Source of the DNA: Cyclostephanos tholiformis
Taxonomy: Eukaryota; Bacillariophyta; Thalassiosirophyceae; Thalassiosirales; Thalassiosiraceae
Direction of reading: 5' to 3'
Assembly (NCBI GenBank): GCA_036939975.1
Contig: JALLPB010000639.1
Location: 1-13,981 of the forward strand
Length of the DNA stretch: 13,981 bases
Shown: positions 1-8,578 of the stretch, piece by piece
Layout: every line of letters starts with the position of its first letter
Numbering within the stretch: the first letter of the stretch is position 1
The notes under the pieces: generated by a model
What the model saw: only the letters and a program-made list of their open reading frames with translations
Databases searched by the model: none
Told to the model about the DNA's origin: nothing
Translations under genes and position numbers: made by a program

Positions 1-727
1 CACGTTTTGTGTCGTCCGCCGTCGTGCGGATGTGGATGTTTTTTTTTGCGATGAGCTCAAGCGTTTGCTTTGCGCTCATCGCAAAATAGACCGGCGTTTG
101 ATCCATGTTGAGGATGTAACGCAGGTTGTGATTGCTGCTGGTAACGATGCGGCGCATATAAACAATGTAGTCGAGCTCTTTGCTCTCTACTTCGGCAGGA
201 GGGCACTGCGGCGTATGTGTGCCAATTCGATAGCGCATTGAATGGGCCACAAGCCAGCGCTTCACAGCGCTACAGCGTGCGGTGAAGGACTTCTCGCAGA
301 ACCCAGGGAAGAGGAAGGACACATGCAAGGTGATCTTCAGCATGTCAATGACGAACCCCTGCTCACGCTGCTCAAAGATGTAGCAGAGCAGTGCTTTGTT
401 GATCACTGCCAGCTGGCTCAACGGGCCTGATAGCTTGGCCTTCTTCTTGGACTTGAATAACTTGTTCTTGGGGTCCATCGAGCCAACCCCCGCCTTCTCC
501 CACTTGGTAAGGTTTGCAGCGCTCACGCGGAGCTTGGATGCGGCACGATTAAGCGAAATCCCGCCCCGACGAAGGCGCTGCGCAGTAGCCAGGAGGCCAT
601 ACTTCTTGCTTCCACTCTCGCCGCCAGGATGGGAAGCTTTGACCAGGTAGGCTTGGAGGTAAGAGGAAGGTGGGAGGAGAGATGTGGGCCAATTTTTAGC
701 CGCTCCAAAAATAGAGGGTCCCCTATT
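1..727 (-). CDS. pogo/Tigger-like DDE transposase, N-terminal part, cut by the left window edge
   Basis: The minus strand is open for 242 codons from 727 to the edge, closed upstream by TAA at 728-730. About codons 39-63 (540-613) look like a helix-turn-helix of the psq/CENP-B kind (ISLNRAASKLRVSAANLTKW). A basic linker (KSKKKAKL) follows, then a second DNA-binding-like region around 236-400. At 86-118 comes ILNMDQTPVYFAM, the block that carries the first catalytic Asp of DDE_1 transposases (codon 101-103). The known role is cut-and-paste transposition into TA. The first in-frame ATG (476-478) lies after the helix-turn-helix, so it is not the true start. A pyrimidine tract ending in AG at 652-653 suggests a spliced upstream exon, or the N-terminus is lost. 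The other two catalytic acidic residues would lie beyond the edge. By hand count there are about 45 CpG in the first 660 bases, far denser than the rest. Family assignment is strong; whether the gene is intact is unknown. Confidence 0.82.
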
Positions 728-830
728 TTAATTCCTACGCTGACTTGGTACACCTAAAAAAATAAAGTACAATACGGGTAAAGTAGCTTCCGATGGATTT
801 AGCTGTCACATCCTTGCACATTAGCTGTTT
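728..830. other. AT-rich 5' flank of the pogo-like gene
   Basis: AT-rich sequence with no open frame. It should hold the 5' untranslated region, possibly a first exon, and the right terminal inverted repeat of the element. The partner end is outside the window, so no terminal repeat can be defined. Confidence 0.4.
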
Positions 831-831
831 C

Positions 832-1320
832 TTATCCCCCGGTCTGTATGGTAAACAAGATGTGACAACAAATCACAACACAAACAGATGACAAGGTGCA
901 AGAGGGGACAAAACAAGAATGGGATGCAATGACCCTATGCAATGCAACAATGTGACAACCAACCAAACAAAGCAGGGGCGACAAGAGGCAAAGAGGTGAT
1001 GTTATGATGAGAGGAGACAAGATGCGATGACAAGATGTGACAACATGACAAGAAGTCAACAAGGCAAGAAGTGACAATGAGGCACAGAGTGATGTGACAT
1101 GGTGGCGCAGCAGAATGCAACAATGAGAGGCAGAGCATTGACACAACATCCAACCAAACAAATCAGGTGACAATGCGTTGAGAGGCAAAAACAAGTCAAG
1201 AGGCAAAGACACAACAACAGGCAAAGACGTGCAAGAGTAGAAGTGGCCGATGATAATATATTATGATTAGGAAAGAAATCACACCACAAGGGAAGAGGGG
1301 TATGCACCTACCTATGTAGA
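832..1320. repeat. purine/A-rich, T-poor decayed repeat block
   Basis: The plus strand is dominated by words such as acaagatgtgacaac, gaggcaaag and aacaatg and is poor in T. A segment with ccaaccaaacaaa then cagg and gacaa starts near 956 and recurs near 1148, about 191 bases later, with gaggcaaa following in both. This points to a diverged tandem duplication. Long minus-strand open frames here are Cys/Leu/Ser/His-rich products of the skewed composition and overlap in more than one frame, so I do not call genes. Confidence 0.5.
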
Positions 1321-1500
1321 AATGTACCCTGACACCAAAAAGTACTTAAATATGTATCAGGAAAATTAAAATGTTGGTCCCGACATGCAAGTCAGGGCAA
1401 AATTGGCAACATTTTGACAAGTTGCCGACATTCCCAGCTAAGGAAAAGTGGAGACCAAATAATATTGTAGATAAGAGAAGACTCACCCTCCTGCTGCTGC
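1321..1500. other. non-coding; short match to 5313-5349
   Basis: No gene seen. Around 1403-1441 the sequence tggcaacattttgacaag, then attcccagctaag, resembles tgccaacatttcaaaa, then attcccagctaag, at 5313-5349. This could be two remnants of one dispersed repeat. Confidence 0.3.
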
Positions 1501-2110
1501 TGTCTTAGTTCTTGCCCTCCCCCACCACAGCCAGTGCATTATGATGCAGCAGCGTCAAAGCGCTGTGGTCCATGGTGTTACTTGGTGGGACACAGCAGGT
1601 AATGGGCGGTTTTGTCTGTGAGGTGGTCGGCCATATGATGGATGACAAGGATGACGACAGAGTCATCAACCGCATTGTCGAATGCATTATTGTAACCATC
1701 ATAACCGTCAAAACTATCGTGACCATGTTGTTGTCATCATTGAGCTGTGCGGATGACAATGTGGGAGAAAGAGGAGGGGGCCAGGGTGACATCAAAGACA
1801 TTCGGTAGGGGAGTTTGCATATGTCAGGGGGGTGATGATGATGATGGTGGAAAGAGGAGTCGCATCTTTATTGTAATTGTCATTGTCATTGCTGTCAACT
1901 CCAATCCCAGCTGCCCAGTGCCCCCCCTCCCTTGTTTTCCCCAACAAGACCAGGGGAGAGGTTGTGTCATCCTTGGAGATGGCAGACGCCATGGCAAAGT
2001 ATTGGCAAATAATTTAGATTGAGTTTTTGAGTTTTTGAAGATGATGATGGGATGATGGGTTGTTTTTGATGGTGTGTTGGGGTAGGGATAGCATTTCTGG
2101 GGCATGGGTG
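1500..2110. repeat. GAT/ATG/GTC-rich low-complexity region
   Basis: Imperfect runs of gatgatgatgatgg, gatgacaaggatgacgac and tgtcattgtcattg give open frames on both strands (for example 1572-1808 and 1747-2022 on the plus strand) with Asp/Val/Ile-rich or Ser/Thr-rich products. No domain or splice pattern is recognised. Similar words recur at 3010-3180 and 13080-13110, so this is most likely simple-sequence drift. Confidence 0.45.
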
Positions 2111-2377
2111 AAGACCCAATGGAGGTTAGTAAGGCTCAATTTTGACTAATCATCATCTAGTTGTCACCTTGTCAAATTTTATCTAGTCTCTTATCCTACT
2201 AGTAAACCAACCACAATCTTTAGTTTTTTCCTTTCAGGTACTCTATGTGACTGAAAAACTTACGTGACTGCAATGGTCTGGAAAATGACCATACGACATG
2301 TACCCACTATGTATCCACTTGTATTCAGCCAAAATATTTTGCCTAAAAAATGGTACATTAGTACATCATGTCTAGAC
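2110..2377. other. AT-rich spacer, no feature seen
   Basis: AT-rich sequence with no open frame of note. I recognise no repeat or RNA structure. Confidence 0.4.
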
Positions 2378-3365
2378 TAGAGTTAGATATTGAATTGGTA
2401 TTTTTTGGTCAGTATCAGTAAGTATTTCTCGGTATTTACCGATACCAGAGAAGAAATCAGTCGGTATTGTAGAGTATGTACCTATGACAAAGTATGTACG
2501 TATTCATCTAGGAGTACTATATATTTATGTAAGGGATTTAGCCAAAATCATTTGGTCAAACAAATTAGGGTTATTGGGTACAATAGGGTTAAACTAAAAG
2601 ATTGGCCATCGTATGCCTTTTTGCCAAAAAACACATCATCACGAAGGATGTGATTGGCTCAGGAGTTGGTCCTTCACTAGATCTGCTGAGGAGTTGGTTA
2701 GCTCGGTATTGACAAGTCATAAATATGAATAATTATGAACAGTATTCTAATTATTTTTGTTAAGCATACAATATGGCTTCCACCTCTTCGTCCCTCCCCC
2801 TCCAAGTGGTTCAAAAAACTAGTGAGTGCTGCTGCCCGATGACAATGCCAAGTGGTTCAAAAAACTGGTGAGTGCTGCTGCCCGATGACAATGACCACAA
2901 TGACAAAGGCTTCAGTGGGAACCTTATCTGAAAGCTGTTGCCACCTCCACGAACAATAAAACCTCATCCACCATGGTATTGTTGAGGGTACTTGGATGCT
3001 GGGATTGAAACAAACGATGATGACAACAACAACAACAACTACTACTATGAAGAAGTAACCTCCCCTCCCACAATAGTCATTGTCATCACCATCATCATCG
3101 TCCTCCTGTCACCCTTTCAAAAATGAAATGGATAGTGAGTCTGAAATTGATGCTGGAGTAGATGAGGATGAAGAGGGTTGAACAGTATGGGTGAGGATGT
3201 TTGTAGGAAATTGAATGTTGTCACTTCATCAAACCAGTGCTAGGACTTTTTTGCCTCTAAACCTAGAAAATACTGACCGAAATACTGACTGGTCAGCACC
3301 AGTAACTGATCAATGCCGGCTAGACTGCCAGTATCAATGCAGTACCAAATCTATATCTAACTCTA
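2378..3365. mobile_element. candidate non-autonomous DNA transposon with inverted termini
   Basis: Bases 2378-2400 and the reverse complement of 3343-3365 match at 21 of 23 positions; both begin TAGAGTTAGATAT and end TTGGTA. Further in, both arms carry related CAGTAT/AGTATTTC/CGGT words, with extra sequence in the right arm. The outermost TA on each side is consistent with a TA target-site duplication, as for Tc1/mariner/pogo elements. The 988-bp interior has no transposase frame; it holds a 46-bp tandem duplication and GAT-rich simple sequence. A non-autonomous element mobilised in trans is the simplest reading. Two unrelated insertions of one short repeat in opposite orientation is the alternative. 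Confidence 0.5.
2802..2893. repeat. 46-bp tandem duplication, two copies
   Basis: Bases 2802-2847 and 2848-2893 are adjacent direct copies differing at one position (A at 2821, G at 2867). The unit begins ccaagtggttcaaaaaact and ends cccgatgacaatg. The near identity implies a recent event. Confidence 0.9.
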
Positions 3366-3700
3366 ATCATTTCCCATCAGTGTGCCTGATTTGTGACTCA
3401 AAATACGTAACAAAAGGCATAAAATATGTTACAATTCTTGTAGTCTCAGATGACACAAATCCGCAATGACCTCAAAAGATAACAGAGATATTATGATGCT
3501 AAATGCCATGATAGGACTTTAAGTTCTTCCGATTTAATTACACCCAACAAAACATTCTGATTTGTTTCAATGGAGACTACCAGAATTGTAACATTTTATG
3601 TCTTTTGTTACGTATTTTGGGTCACGAATCACCGCTCCCAAAGACGATATTGATGGGACATCAAATAGCATCTTTCTATGCCCTGTAGCTAGATCATGTA
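3366..3700. repeat. inverted-repeat (MITE-like) family copy
   Basis: The arms 3387-3447 and 3573-3631 are close inverted copies, with a 125-bp spacer. Shared words include gagactac, agaattgtaacat, cttttgttacgtattttg, gtcac and aatca. Similarity extends outward less clearly (tgatggga in both), down to 3366, which touches the end of the element at 2378-3365. The right arm and its flank (to about 3700) match 6287-6411 in the same orientation. Together these look like one dispersed repeat family, here as a head-to-head pair or hairpin element. Confidence 0.7.
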
Positions 3701-3987
3701 AGAGGTATTAGAAGGTGACATAATGTAGTCTTTTCAATATATTTATTTGGTTTAAATAAGTCATAAGATCAAATTTTCTTCTGGTTCCTTTGCATGTAGG
3801 ACAGGTGCCAATTAACTTAGCATTCCGTTTCCTGCATATGTTTTGGATTCAATTTTTTCAGTTGCATTTTTGGATGGGTGCGACTACACTGCATTATTTA
3901 ACACCACTACCTAGTATTTTTTTGTATGTATTCATTTTTACTCAGTCTACTATACGATTACTACTACACTCTACACAATAGACTTAC
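3701..3987. other. AT-rich non-coding stretch
   Basis: A short plus-strand frame (3790-3981) is open, but I recognise no domain and do not call it. If the minus-strand spliced gene at 3988-4374 is real, this is its 3' flank. Confidence 0.35.
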
Positions 3988-4374
3988 CTAGCTCTGATAC
4001 CTACCTTCCCCAAAACACGGTGACCATGGCAACCCCCCCTTGGCCAAAACCATGCTGAGAAACTTGATGATGACAAGTGTGGCATAGGTAAAACACATAT
4101 TTCCAGATAGAAAAGGTTAGTTCACATTGTCTTAATTCAGCAGAACAAAAAAGCATGTTATATAGCTTACAAAACTTACCTTTTGTACGCCGGCTTGCTG
4201 CGCCGCCTTTAATATAATAGTTAGTAAAATAAAGAAATAGTTAGTTAGACCAATAAAAATTATATCGCCCTGCTGAAATGATCAAGACCAATCGCGCTAT
4301 GTACAGCGATTGGACTCACCTACCAAATTGAAGCTGCTGGAGGGCGGTAGGCGGCAGGAGACCATGGTGGTCAT
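3988..4374 (-). other. possible small spliced gene, three exons
   Basis: Three short segments are separated by intron-like AT-rich sequence on the minus strand. The first starts at ATG 4372-4374 and ends at a strong donor AG^GTGAGT (4320/4319) or at G^GTAGGT four bases earlier. The first intron (about 113-117 bases) has a perfect TACTAAC (4220-4226) shortly before AG at 4207-4208. The second is a GC-rich 27-base exon (4206-4180) followed by GTAAGT. A second branch-like AACTAAC (4116-4122) precedes the next AG (4063-4064). The third exon runs 4062-3988 and ends at TAG in one phase (a TAG also ends the other). The product would be about 50 residues with no recognised domain. Both donor choices stay open, so the frame is ambiguous. 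It may be a real microexon gene, a non-coding transcript or chance. Confidence 0.25.
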
Positions 4375-5160
4375 TTTTTGTTGTTGTGTTTTGTGCATTT
4401 TGGTGTGGAAGTGGTGGTTGGTTGATGAGGTTCGCCAATGGTCATAGTGATTTGAAATAAAAACTCTACATACGATGGGTTTGGTATAAAAAATAGACTT
4501 TGATAACACTTTCACATATGTAGGCTTTAGTATTATAAAAAAGACTGCATCTTCACAATTGGTTTTTTAGAAGCAATTTGATTCAATTAGAAAAGCAAGT
4601 CATAATTTATTAGATTTTTATCTACAATGTGCATAGGATGACTACAAAAATATGAAAATGAGAAGATGACCAGAAAATAAAGATTTTTGTCCATAATAAT
4701 TTGTAGCTTACAGGCATTTCTCTCTGGGACATGAAAAGATGACAATAAATAGGTATGATCAGATATAAGTAGATGAAGTTACCTACTGGCAAGCCATTAG
4801 TAGACTTGATGTCCCATTTAGCAACAAAAATTTCCCATTTAGCATAAAAAATGCCCCATGAAGTGCCATCTGAAGGTGATATGGGACATGGTGCTACTTC
4901 TGATGTGTTCCTTGTACCAGCATGTTGACTTCCACCTATGGTTGCATTGCATTGCTTTGACAACAACTTGTGATGCCCTTTGTGCTGTTATTCTGCCACA
5001 GCTGCCACCCAACGCCACTGCTACAACCTTCAATGGCCGCCCAATGCATCTCCCAAAATGCCGCCACCATCTCCCAACAACACCACCACATTTCCATTCT
5101 GATTGTTGTGTACTGACTTACTTTAATAAGTAGTACTAGTACTAATAGTAGTCTTTTTGC
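4375..5160. other. non-coding stretch, no gene recognised
   Basis: AT-rich to mixed sequence. The 11-base word cccatttagca occurs at 4813 and 4834. Overlapping open frames on both strands (for example 4858-5133 plus, 4622-4966 minus) have no recognisable domain and contradict each other, so none is called. Confidence 0.35.
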
Positions 5161-5349
5161 TGACATGGAGCCAACATGTCAGCAAACACAACATTTGAGG
5201 TGTCATGCCCGCACTCATTGTTACATAAATTTTGGGCATGTCTGCAACATGTCAGCCAACATGTCACCAATATGTTGGTGCCAATGACATCACATGTCTG
5301 TCTTTTTGGCACTCTTGCCAACATTTCAAAATCCGATATTCCCAGCTAA
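5161..5349. repeat. cluster of AACATGTCA-type words and inverted pairs
   Basis: The word aacatgtca occurs at about 5173, 5248 and 5258, and shorter forms (caatatgttgg, gccaacatttc) follow. Several of these are complementary, so the stretch can fold on itself. It ends in the segment shared with 1403-1441. Confidence 0.5.
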
Positions 5350-5610
5350 GCTCTTCTTACCAATGGGGGGGGTGCCTTGAAGATTTCCCTAATTTCTATC
5401 CATCCAAAAAGGTGTACCTATCTAGGAGTTAGTACTGGTAGTTAGGGCAGAGAAAATTTCTCAAACCCAAAAATATCAACACAGAAGAAAATTTACTGCG
5501 AGGCCATCTACTCAATTGATTGATAATATATTTACATAGAAAGTGGAACAAAGCAAAAACTATGCCCAGACTACATCTAGGAGTACCTACGTTCTGCCTA
5601 AGCCCCTGAC
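5350..5610. other. spacer, nothing recognised
   Basis: Mixed AT-rich sequence with a short G run (about 5367-5373). No supported gene or repeat. Confidence 0.35.
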
Positions 5611-5792
5611 ATGTGCTCTTTGCAATTTTCTCATATGCCTTTACAATTTTCATATGTGTTTGCAATTTTCATGTGCATTTGCTACGTTTGCAATTTTCAT
5701 ACTTGGGATTTCCTATAACTGTGATTGAAATTGATAGCGGCGGGAATGAAAACAGTTAGATTATTATTTTAATGAGAATTCCTCTGCTCTCT
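5611..5792. repeat. direct repeat copy A
   Basis: This segment matches 6364-6540 in the same orientation, with indels. Both begin atgtgc and share atatgcct, tttgcaattttcatgtg and, at the end, gaatgaaaacagt, then aatgagaattcctctgctct. Similarity stops abruptly after ctctgctctct in both. Copy A also has four near-identical (t)ttgcaattttcat words about 22 bases apart. Confidence 0.75.
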
Positions 5793-5884
5793 CTGGGATA
5801 CAATCAGGTAATTTCTTGAATAAGATGTCTTCTTATTGCATCCATCCTCAGTGTTCATTTTGAAAGCAAGCAGTTGTGATTTTT

Positions 5885-6250
5885 TTCTGCTGAAGTGCAT
5901 ATTTTTGCACATGTGCATATTTTTGCAGTAGTGAAATTATTTTGCTGAAGTGCTATTTCTACATATGATTCCTACATACAATTTAGATGATATAGCGGAT
6001 GTACTCTTTTTTAGTAGATGTGTATTTTTGTCTTAATTTTGTGCATTTTTCTGCAGTTGTGCTTTGTTTTTTTGCAGAAGTGCATTTTTTGCAGTTGTGA
6101 AATTATTTTGCTGAAGTGCTATTTCTACATATGATTCCCATGTACAGTTTAGCAGAGGTGAAATGATAAAGCTGATGTACTCTTTTCTTTCAGATGTGCA
6201 TTTTTGTTTTACTGTTTTACATTTTTCTGCAGTTGTGCTTTGTTTTCCCT
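5885..6250. repeat. tandem duplication, period about 166-176 bases
   Basis: gtgaaattattttgctgaag starts at 5931 and again at 6097 (166 bases later); ctgcagttgtgctttgtttt starts at 6051 and again at 6227 (176 later). Both units also share tgctatttctacatatgatt and gatgtactctttt. The T-rich strand and the alternating tgcagttgtg/tgctgaagtgc words mean shorter sub-repeats exist inside the unit. No coding potential is seen. Confidence 0.8.
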
Positions 6251-6286
6251 TGCCCTCTATCTGTTTCATATGGGTACTCTAGTAAA

Positions 6287-6540
6287 GACAACTGGAATTG
6301 TAACATTTGAGTCTTTCGTCACTTATTTCAAGTCACAAATCATGCACTCCTAATGGGACATTAATGTGCCATTTGCAGTTCTTATATGCCTCTGGCTTCA
6401 TCATATTCTTGCTATGGTGGACATTTGCAATTTTCATGTGTGTTTGCAACTTTCATAATTGGGAGTCCTCAAAATGGATCAACAGCTGCAAGAATGAAAA
6501 CAGTCAAACTGTTATTTTAATGAGAATTCCTCTGCTCTCT
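6287..6540. repeat. dispersed repeat copy, fuller version (includes copy B)
   Basis: Bases 6287-6411 match 3573-3700 (ggaattgtaacattt, gtctttcgtcac, gtcacaaatca, tgggacat), and 6364-6540 match copy A at 5611-5792. It is therefore the copy that joins the two halves of the family. Its ends are undefined and no protein is encoded. Confidence 0.7.
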
Positions 6541-7100
6541 TACCTTGTTCTTGTATGAAAATAAGTACGTATGTAGATATCTTATATTAGGTAACTTATA
6601 ATTTGAGTGTAAAAAAATGCGGGAAGGAGTGTCGGTCAGTAGATGTCATAACATGTCAGGGGTGTGGGGAAAATGTAGGACTTCCTACAATAGTTTGGCC
6701 AAATATTTTCTCAATTTATGTAATAATATGGGGTTTGCTATGTATTTTTTAAGAGGGGATATTTGGGGTTTAGATCATTTTCATTGACCAAACTATTACT
6801 GCCAATTCCTAGCTTGGTGAACTCTTTTGGATGAAAAGAAGAAATTATGTTAATTGGTGTGCCCCCCCTGAGTGGCAAGATGTGTTAGGCAATACATGCA
6901 CCAGACATCATACAATAAAAGACTCCCCCCCCCCTGATGCACTCGTTGCCATCTTTCCCTGCCACCACCAGTTTCCATCACTGCACCAAAATGCTCCCCC
7001 CTGACTTCCCCCTTTGACCCCCCCCTTGCTTGGTCAACACCAGCTGCCATTATAAATGGGTGATCACCAGCAAGATAAGGAGAAGGCTTTGCCTCCTACA
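6541..7100. other. non-coding; small inverted repeat and C-run region
   Basis: 6676-6689 (gtaggacttcctac) is a perfect 6-bp hairpin. It abuts an inverted pair, aatagtttggccaa (6689-6702) and ttgaccaaactatt (6784-6797), matching at 13 of 14 positions about 80 bases apart. Bases 6860-7030 are C-rich with several poly-C runs and resemble the block at 12605-13680. No gene recognised. Confidence 0.45.
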
Positions 7101-7770
7101 ATGATGCATTGGAGCAAAATTGTGAAAATTATAGGTAAAGTAGTCACCGAGAAAACGTCAATGAATTATGCCCATCAGAATGCTACCTATGCTTTGTTTG
7201 TTTTTAATGACAAAAAATGAAGAGTTGAAGGATCACCTTTTGGAGTTGTGGTTAGTTGAGTGACTTGCAGCATTAGCTAGTTATGCTCACTGAAAAAGAA
7301 ATATGTGCAGAAATGTCTCCTGGTGCAGCCCGGAGGACAATAACAGTCCTTTCAAATTGTCCAATCTCATATTCACCCATTTTAGTAACTTTCTCTCAAC
7401 TCAAACCAGGAGTAGAGAGACAACAAAAGGCCAGCCAAAGTCATTAGGGGTTGCCTCCTATGATATGGCAAAGAGTGTGCCTTGTCTTCTTTATTGGATG
7501 AGAAAGTATGATATTCCTGCCGAATTTTCCAATAAGCTGAAGATATTTATGAAGGAGATTGAGTGACATGTTGCAGCAAAAAAGATGGTGGATGGGAACA
7601 GCAGAATCTTGGTAAGAAATAAATAGATTTTAAGGTTTTGGAAAAAATGTATGAGCTGTTTATGCTGGTGTGCCCACTGTATTTTGACATTGGAATGGAA
7701 TTTGATGGAAAGGTCCTTGTTCACCATGCTCATTTTTTTCACATCACATGGGACCAAAAAAGATGTCACA
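7101..7770 (+). pseudogene. Crypton-type tyrosine recombinase, decayed
   Basis: In order: HQNATYALFVF near 7171-7203; then one frame (7219-7611) with ELKDHLLELWLVE, a probable core-binding helical region (DNNSPFKLS, IFTHFSNFLS) and ASYDMAKSVPCLLYWMRKYD with IPAEFSNKLKIFM; then, in shifted frames, FKVLEKMYELFM and CILTLEWNLMERS. The last matches, from memory, the block of Crypton-type YR recombinases that carries the first catalytic Arg. These enzymes cut and rejoin DNA through a tyrosine and need no terminal inverted repeats. The main frame has three TGA codons (7261, 7291, 7564), each where Arg fits. There are frameshifts near 7208-7218, near 7611-7640, at a 20-base deletion near 7666 (relative to the copy at 8579-8700) and between ERS and HHAHFFHITW. 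The C-terminal His-x-x-Arg and Tyr parts are not recognisable. Family call is moderately strong; non-functional with near certainty. Confidence 0.65.
7651..7752. repeat. left arm of inverted repeat with 8579-8700
   Basis: Bases 7672-7752 match the reverse complement of 8579-8659 at 79 of 81 positions; both differences are transitions (A for G at a CpG, T for C). Upstream, atgagctgtttatgc (7651-7665) also matches, but this arm lacks 20 bases present in the right arm. Similarity ends sharply on both sides. Confidence 0.9.
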
Positions 7771-8578
7771 AAAAATCCCACATTCATCTTTGTGCATAGG
7801 AACTGTATACTGTATGAATATATTGATCCCACACATGCACACAACATACAACAACAAGATGGCAGGATGCCAGCATTGTCCGCCACCATCCTCTGCCCCA
7901 TGGCCATCCGGTGTCCATTCCGGTGCAACTTTCTTGAAATCCACATCAAGGGCAATGCTGGGAATGCTTGTTTTTTTTGTACAAGGAAGGGTGAGTAGTG
8001 TCCTCTTTTCTTCAATTTGTTTTAAAGCGAATTTTTGCCAGCCTCTGCCACTGTCCATGCTGAACCAAAAACAAACAAGATTGACTAAGGGGAGATGAGA
8101 TATGGGGAGAGACCAGTGAGGAACATAGGGGGAGTGTGATTTGATTGTTTTGGGGCAATAATTGAGTTGAAATATGTAAATTATAAAATAAAATAGATGA
8201 GTTGCTCTAATTACTTTTTTCTTGACCAATTTACAAAAATAAAATAAAGCCCATTGATGGTGCCCTCAACCAACCCATGGTGAAGGTGCTACCATGAGGG
8301 ATTTTTCTAATTCACCATTGCCATACTGGTGGACCCGGTGATTGCTTCACCATGGCAATATTCTTTTTTTGATGATTAGGATGCCTGGATAGCAAAAAAG
8401 TATTATCCTTTTTTGGAAATGTACTAGAACTACTTGTGCTTTGTGAGCCGAAGTTTTTTTAAATTAGTGTCTATTGTACCATTATCAATTGTGGGATGTA
8501 GTGTGGGACTAGATGACAATTCGAGCATAGTATTTTCCAACATTTAGCTCTACAAAAAGCCAGCCATGAAATCATCTT
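7771..8578. other. region after the Crypton remnant, no supported gene
   Basis: Bases 7859-7998 (+) stay open and give CPFRCNFLEIHIKGNAGN and ACFFCTRKG before a donor-like GGTGAGTAG. Minus frames are open over the same bases, so coding strand is undecided. A palindromic pair ccatggtgaag (8276-8286) and cttcaccatgg lies near 8347. The rest is AT-rich. Confidence 0.3.

Noticed and set aside
832..1307. Overlapping minus-strand open frames rich in Cys, Leu, Ser and His
   Set aside because: Three frames overlap in the same T-poor block; openness follows from composition and no domain is recognisable.
1572..2105. Open frames on both strands of the GAT-rich region
   Set aside because: Low-complexity products on both strands, no domain, no splice pattern.
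4858..5133. Plus-strand open frame of 91 codons with opposing minus frames
   Set aside because: Both strands are open and neither shows a domain or homology I recognise.
5611..6540. LTR retrotransposon with direct repeats A and B as LTRs
   Set aside because: The copies are diverged by many indels, lack TG...CA ends, and the inside has no gag-pol, primer-binding site or polypurine tract.
7491..8229. Long minus-strand open frames (up to 174 codons)
   Set aside because: They run antisense to the Crypton-like reading at 7101-7770, which has family motifs; the antisense products have none.
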